From assembly GCA_964498075.1 (NCBI GenBank), contig CAZCGA010000004.1, forward strand, positions 37,684 to 101,683: a DNA stretch of 64,000 nucleotides. The letters run 5' to 3'. This DNA comes from CAZCGA01 sp964498075. GTDB taxonomy: Bacteria; Desulfobacterota; Binatia; HRBIN30. The translations under genes were made by a program, and so were the position numbers. Shown here in pieces: positions 59,374 to 64,000 of the stretch; within the stretch, counting starts at the first letter, position 1; the number at the start of each line of letters is the position of its first letter. The notes under the pieces were generated by a model. That model did no database searches. It had not been told where the DNA came from and was given only the letters and a program-made list of their open reading frames with translations.

Positions 59374-60465
59374 TCAGTGCTCCGATCGCAGCTTCTTCAG
59401 CAGGCGCTGGTAGACTGAATCGGGCAACAGCCCACGGACGTCACCGCCCAGCGCGGCAACCTCCTTGACCAGCCGCGACGCGGTGTAGAAGTAGCTCTCT
59501 CCCGCGGTCATGAACACGGTCTCGATGTGCGGCTTGAGGTGGCGGTTCATCATCGCCATCTGAAACTCGTACTCGAAGTCCGACACGGCCCGCAAACCGC
59601 GGATGATCACGCGCGCCTCGACCTTGTCGCAGTAGTCGACCAGCAAGCCCGTGAAGCTGTCGGCGGTGGCCCGCCCGCCCGCATCCACAAGCGTATCGCG
59701 AATCATGATGACGCGCTCCTCCGCCGTGAACAAGGCGCGATCCTTGTGCGGGTCGCTCGTGCCGCTGGCGACGGCGACAATCACGTGATCGAACACGTTC
59801 AGGGCGCGGCGCACGACGTCGAGGTGGCCGCTGGTGATCGGATCGAACGAGCCGGCGTACACCGCGCGGCGGTTCAGCGTGCTCTCTGTCGGCGTTCCTG
59901 CCATGGGTTCATCATCCACGAATAGCGCGACGCCTGTCTTTCCATAGCGTCGCGTCTGGGTCAAATGGAGGGGGCCGTACGCCGCCGCCGGCGCTTCGTC
60001 GACGTGGTGCTCAACGATCACCCAGGCCCCCGCCTGCATCAGGCCATGCGCCGCCAAGGCGGCCAGCGTGTGATCGACCAGGTCGTGGCCGTACGGGGGA
60101 TCGAGAAAGGCGCCGTCGAAGCGGGCGCCATCCCGGGCCAGCTGCGCCAGCACCCGCGGCACCGGTGAGCGCAGCACGCGACCCTGCGGTTCGAAGCCGC
60201 ACAGCCGCAGGTTGTCCTGCACGAGGCGAGCGGCCGTCGTCGATTGCTCCACGAAGGTCACCGCCGCGGCGCCCCGGCTGAGCGCCTCGATACCGAGGGC
60301 GCCGCTGCCGGCGAACAGATCGAGGACGTGTGCCGATTCGAGGGCGAAGCGGCTGGTCAGAACGCTGAAGATCGCTCCTTTGACCTTATCCGCCGTGGGG
60401 CGCACTGCGAGGCCGCGGCCAGCGCGCAGACGCCGTCCTTTCGCCGTGCCGGCTATGACGCGCAT
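59374..60465 (-). CDS. rsmD-coaD: RsmD-CoaD fusion (16S rRNA m2G966 methyltransferase / phosphopantetheine adenylyltransferase)
   Basis: One 363-codon frame encodes two usually separate enzymes. Residues 1-185 are RsmD: MRVIAGTAKGRRLRAGRGLA, SAM site LDLFAGSGALGIEALSRGA and catalytic DPPY (122-125). Residues ~200-363 are CoaD of coenzyme A synthesis: AVYAGSFDPITSGHLDVVRR (nucleotidyltransferase HxGH-type site), VIIRGLRAVSDFEYEFQMAM and SRLVKEVAALGGDV. No stop codon separates them; the 14-residue linker includes Met188 (ATG 59904), which could also serve as an internal CoaD start but has only a weak ribosome binding site. These two genes are commonly adjacent in bacteria. Confidence 0.93.
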   Translation of the reverse strand: MRVIAGTAKGRRLRAGRGLAVRPTADKVKGAIFSVLTSRFALESAHVLDLFAGSGALGIEALSRGAAAVTFVEQSTTAARLVQDNLRLCGFEPQGRVLRSPVPRVLAQLARDGARFDGAFLDPPYGHDLVDHTLAALAAHGLMQAGAWVIVEHHVDEAPAAAYGPLHLTQTRRYGKTGVALFVDDEPMAGTPTESTLNRRAVYAGSFDPITSGHLDVVRRALNVFDHVIVAVASGTSDPHKDRALFTAEERVIMIRDTLVDAGGRATADSFTGLLVDYCDKVEARVIIRGLRAVSDFEYEFQMAMMNRHLKPHIETVFMTAGESYFYTASRLVKEVAALGGDVRGLLPDSVYQRLLKKLRSEH

Positions 60466-60547
60466 TGGTCGTGTCTCGTTCCCGTGCCGCGTGCTCGCAG
60501 CGAAGGCGACGCGCCTCTATCAGAAACCAGCACGATTCACGAACATG

Positions 60548-60592
60548 TACCCCCGGTCGGGTACTGTCCGGTTCGGACAGTACCCCCGGTCG
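60548..60592. promoter_or_regulatory. Palindrome flanked by direct repeats upstream of the selenoprotein gene
   Basis: GTACTGTCCG (60561-60570) and CGGACAGTAC (60574-60583) are exact inverted repeats around GTT. They are flanked by direct repeats TACCCCCGGTCG (60548-60559 and 60581-60592). It lies about 80-125 bp before the start at 60673 and shares GGTACTGTCC and GTTCGGAC with the inverted repeat upstream of the NtrC-type regulator. Possible operator; a repeat-element origin is also possible. Confidence 0.55.
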
Positions 60593-60672
60593 CGAAACTC
60601 TTGTGTCCTCGCGACGCCACAGGTAAGGTTGCTGGCCGCAACCAAGGACGAGAGAGAACAGGAGGAAGCGAG

Positions 60673-61380
60673 ATGCGACGACACGCAATGAGCCTCGGGG
60701 TGATCGCCCTGCTGGCAGCTTGCGGGGCGAGCCCCGACGACATGCGAGAGATTCGCGACGGGCAGCGTGAGATCCGCGCGAAGCTGGCCGACATCGAGAA
60801 GAAGATCGAGCAGGTTGCATCGCGGCCCGCTGCCCCGGCCGGACAACCCGACCCGAACAAGATCTACACCATCCCAGCCGGGAATTCTCCGTTCAAGGGA
60901 CCAGCCGCCGCACCGGTCCTCTTGGCGGAATTCTCGGACTTCCAATGACCCTTCTGCTCGAAAGTCCCCAGTTTGGTGGACGAAGTTTTGAAGGCGTATC
61001 CGAAGGACTTGAAGTTTGTCTATAAGCAGTTCCCGCTCACGAGCATTCATCAGAACGCCCTCAACGCCTCGCGCGCCTCGTTGGCAGCGCACAAGCAGGG
61101 GAAGTTCTGGGAGATGCACGACAAGCTGTTCGCCAACCAGCAGGCCCTACAAATGGACAAGCTGAAGGAGTACGCGCAGCAGATCGGCCTCGACATGGCC
61201 AAGTTCGAGGCCGACATGGCATCACCCGACATCCAGAAGCAGATCGACGAAGAAACCAAAGTCGCCCAGGCGGCACAGGTTACCGGGACGCCGACCTTGT
61301 TCGTGAACGGCAAGCGGGTCAGCGACCGCAGCGTCGAAGGCCTCAAGGCCCTGGTCGACGAGGCGTTGAAGAAGGGATGA
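60673..61380 (+). CDS. DsbA-like thioredoxin-fold lipoprotein with in-frame UGA (probable selenocysteine, U-P-F-C active site)
   Basis: Read through TGA 60946-60948, the gene encodes 235 residues. ATG 60673 follows AGGAGGAAG. The signal peptide ends LAAC (Cys17 lipobox), then comes a coiled coil (DMREIRDGQREIRAKLADIE) and a thioredoxin domain of the DsbA/thioredoxin_4 type. The active site reads FSDFQ-U-PFCSKVPSLVDEV, with Sec92 replacing the first Cys of the CxxC motif and Cys95 conserved. KFVYKQFPLTSIHQNALNAS, the helical insert and the cis-Pro loop TGTPTLFVNG (Pro207) all match DsbA-like oxidoreductases. Sequence continuity and family conservation on both sides of the TGA argue for recoding rather than a stop. 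Periplasmic disulfide chemistry is inferred. Confidence 0.88.
60964..60981 (+). promoter_or_regulatory. SECIS-like hairpin downstream of the UGA codon
   Basis: GTCC CCA (60964-60970) pairs with TGG (60974-60976) and GGAC (60978-60981), leaving U60977 bulged and an apical GUU loop (60971-60973). The loop G lies 22 bases after the UGA, within the 16-37 base window for bacterial SECIS elements, which need a G early in the loop. Hand-folded only. Confidence 0.6.
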
Positions 61381-61418
61381 GCAGCAGCCTTCCGCGGTCA
61401 GCAATCAGCCAGCATCAG

Positions 61419-61454
61419 AACGGGCGACCCAGCGGGTCGCCCGTTTGCCTTTTG
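61419..61454 (+). terminator. Rho-independent terminator of the selenoprotein gene
   Basis: AACGGGCGACCC (61419-61430) and GGGTCGCCCGTT (61434-61445) form an exact 12-bp stem with an AGC loop, followed by a T-rich stretch (TTTGCCTTTT). It lies 39 bp after the TGA stop at 61378-61380. Confidence 0.9.
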
Positions 61455-61490
61455 AGCTGAGCGCTGAAAGCTGATCGAAGACCGCTTCCC

Positions 61491-62714
61491 TCACGTCCGA
61501 TAGTCCGAGTTGAAGCGGACGTAGTCGACGCTGAGATCTGATGTGACCCGGTGCGCGGTGGCGCGGCCGGCGTGCAGGTCGATGGTGAGCGTGAACTCGG
61601 GCCGCCGCGTCACTGCCGCGGCGCGCCGTTCGATGCGGCCGACGATCTCTTCGCCACGACGCACCACCTGTACGTCGTCCAGATAGACATCCATCTTATC
61701 CGGATCGAACACGGCGCCGCTGTAACCGGCGGCGCAGACGATGCGCCCGGTGTACGGATCACTGCCGTAGAACGCCGCCTTGCACAGCGGCGAGCGCGCA
61801 ATGGTGTCGGCCACACGTGCTGCGTCGCGGGCGCTGCGGGCGCCGCGGACGTGGATGTCGACGACCTTGGTGGCGCCCTCGCCGTCCTTGACGATCATGC
61901 GGGCCAGCGAGCGCATCAGCCGAGTGATCGCGGCGGAGAAGCGCGGGAAGTCGCGCGACCGCGCGGTCAGCGGTGCATTTTCGGCGACGCCGTTCGCCAT
62001 GAGCACGGCGGTGTCGCTGGTGGAAGTGTCGCCGTCGACGACGATCGCGTTGTATGATTCCGGCAGCGCGGCGCGGAGGGCGCGGCGCAAGGCCGCCGGC
62101 GACACAGCGGCATCGGTCAGCACGTAGGTTAGTGTCGTCGCGTGCACCCCAAGAGACATTTTCGGCGCGATCATGCCGGCGCCCTTCGTCATGCCGGCGA
62201 TGGTGATCGTGCGGCCGCCGATGGCGAGCTTCTCGGCGGCAAATTTGGGAAACGCATCGGTGGTCATCATGCCCTCGTGCGCCTCGTGAAAGGCATCGGG
62301 CGACAGCTGTGTGCACGCTTCCTGCACCCCGCTCCGCACGCGCTGGCGCGGCAGCGGCACACCGATGCGGCCCGTCGACGACGGAATGACCAGGCGCTCG
62401 TCGATGCGCAGCGCGCGCGCCACGATGGCGCACATCTCGCGGGCGACGGCGAGGCCCTGTCGCCCGGTGTAGGCGTTGGCGTTGCCGCTGTTGACGATGA
62501 TGGCCTGCAGCCGTCCGGCTGGCGCGCGTTCCATGCCCAGCAGCACCGGCGCCGCCTTGACCCGGCTAGTGGTGAACGCGGCGGCCGCCGCCGCAGGCGT
62601 GTCGGAACAGATCAGCCCGATGTCGCGCTTGCCGTTCTCTTTCAACCCGCAACGCACACCGGCAAAGCGGAAGCCGGGCACCCGGATGGGGACTTTATCG
62701 ACCGTCAGTTTCAT
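61491..62714 (-). CDS. argJ: Bifunctional ornithine acetyltransferase / N-acetylglutamate synthase
   Basis: A 407-residue self-cleaving enzyme that recycles the acetyl group between acetylornithine and glutamate in arginine synthesis. Features are VPGFRFAGVRCGLKENGKRD, IVNSGNANAYTGRQG, VIPSSTGRIGVPLP (oxyanion-hole Thr pair), MTKGAGMIAPKM, the autoproteolysis site in HATTLTYVLTDAAVS (cleavage before Thr), and VDGDTSTSDTAVLMANG. The C-terminal RFNSDYRT is the normal ending. Conservation of the N-terminal half suggests the bifunctional type, but this is not provable here. Confidence 0.95.
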   Translation of the reverse strand: MKLTVDKVPIRVPGFRFAGVRCGLKENGKRDIGLICSDTPAAAAAAFTTSRVKAAPVLLGMERAPAGRLQAIIVNSGNANAYTGRQGLAVAREMCAIVARALRIDERLVIPSSTGRIGVPLPRQRVRSGVQEACTQLSPDAFHEAHEGMMTTDAFPKFAAEKLAIGGRTITIAGMTKGAGMIAPKMSLGVHATTLTYVLTDAAVSPAALRRALRAALPESYNAIVVDGDTSTSDTAVLMANGVAENAPLTARSRDFPRFSAAITRLMRSLARMIVKDGEGATKVVDIHVRGARSARDAARVADTIARSPLCKAAFYGSDPYTGRIVCAAGYSGAVFDPDKMDVYLDDVQVVRRGEEIVGRIERRAAAVTRRPEFTLTIDLHAGRATAHRVTSDLSVDYVRFNSDYRT

Positions 62715-62740
62715 GGCCGTATCGTCCGGCCCCCTCCCAG

Positions 62741-62774
62741 CCTCCCCCGTTCACGGAGGTGTTCACGGGGGAGG
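62741..62774. repeat. CCTCCCCC-type palindromic repeat, copy 1
   Basis: CCTCCCCCGT (62741-62750) and ACGGGGGAGG (62765-62774) are exact inverted repeats with a 14-base loop, in the argJ-secA gap. It resembles copy 2 at 62830 in arm sequence. Confidence 0.7.
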
Positions 62775-62829
62775 AGAAAGAGGAAGCCCATCCTTTCCTT
62801 CACAGGTTCGTCTGCGACGCGGTCAGGTC

Positions 62830-62863
62830 CCTCCCCTGTTGCCATCTCCGGCAACGGGGGAGG
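62830..62863. repeat. CCTCCCC-type palindromic repeat, copy 2
   Basis: CCTCCCCTGTTGCC (62830-62843) pairs with GGCAACGGGGGAGG (62850-62863), one G-U wobble, six-base loop. It may terminate secA, whose stop lies 40 bp away on the minus strand, or be a dispersed REP-like unit. Confidence 0.7.
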
Positions 62864-62902
62864 TTAGGAGGGGGCCTGTTCGCACCGGAACTCCGCTCTG
62901 CC

Positions 62903-64000
<1,098 letters not shown>

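Overview
The window is a high-GC, gene-dense bacterial chromosome segment. Several traits point to a deltaproteobacterial-type lineage, most probably Candidatus Binatota (formerly grouped with Desulfobacterota). These are secreted proteins with long Thr-Pro linkers, DUF4215 and 'CxGDC' dockerin-like tails, a BKACE enzyme, amidohydrolase-2 and DUF1214 proteins, and an in-frame UGA consistent with selenocysteine use. The assignment is inference from gene content; no rRNA is present.

Layout. 1-1528: end of a type II secretion/type IV pilus cluster (two pseudopilins, prepilin peptidase). 1576-9468: catabolic and accessory enzymes (amidohydrolase, FAD oxidoreductases, MFS transporter, GNAT, DUF1214). 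9469-11670: decaying stretch with a truncated antitoxin, an O-methyltransferase, a GFA-family pseudogene and an amidase fragment. 11660-15711: GNAT and a very large cyclase/AAA/TPR regulator. 15832-19637: integron-integrase remnant beside a small HprK-like kinase / phosphotransferase / glycosyltransferase group. 19679-24670: secreted LPMO-like protein, BKACE enzyme, sulfatase, MltG and a small Cys protein. 25045-29628: peptide/nickel-type ABC importer without its ATPases, followed by a HEAT-repeat protein. 29763-33810: NtrC-type regulator, subtilase, and a relic of a second regulator. 34606-39064: two-component NHEJ locus (LigD and Ku, divergent) and a MerR-TPR protein.

39106-44671 holds two secreted proteins that share an unnamed Cys-rich C-terminal domain. 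The second lies inside a 9.0-kb integrative element (41593-50648) delimited by 42-bp perfect repeats of the 3' half of tRNA-Arg(CCT). The element carries a tyrosine integrase beside the tRNA, an Xis-like HTH protein, two ribbon-helix-helix proteins, a CHC2/Toprim primase, a DUF3987 protein, a TerS-like HTH protein, and paired 7-bp iterons near both ends. The gene set resembles a small phage-satellite-like or integrative element.

51063-58088: an FNR-type regulator with all four cluster cysteines, a VOC/enoyl-CoA hydratase/flavin reductase group, a secreted dockerin-like protein, and a tightly overlapping NUDIX-AmrA-GT87 operon. 58110-64000: aspartate-type aminotransferase, an in-frame RsmD-CoaD fusion, a DsbA-like lipoprotein whose first active-site cysteine is encoded by TGA (probable selenoprotein with a SECIS-like hairpin just downstream), ArgJ, and the C-terminal part of SecA running off the right edge.
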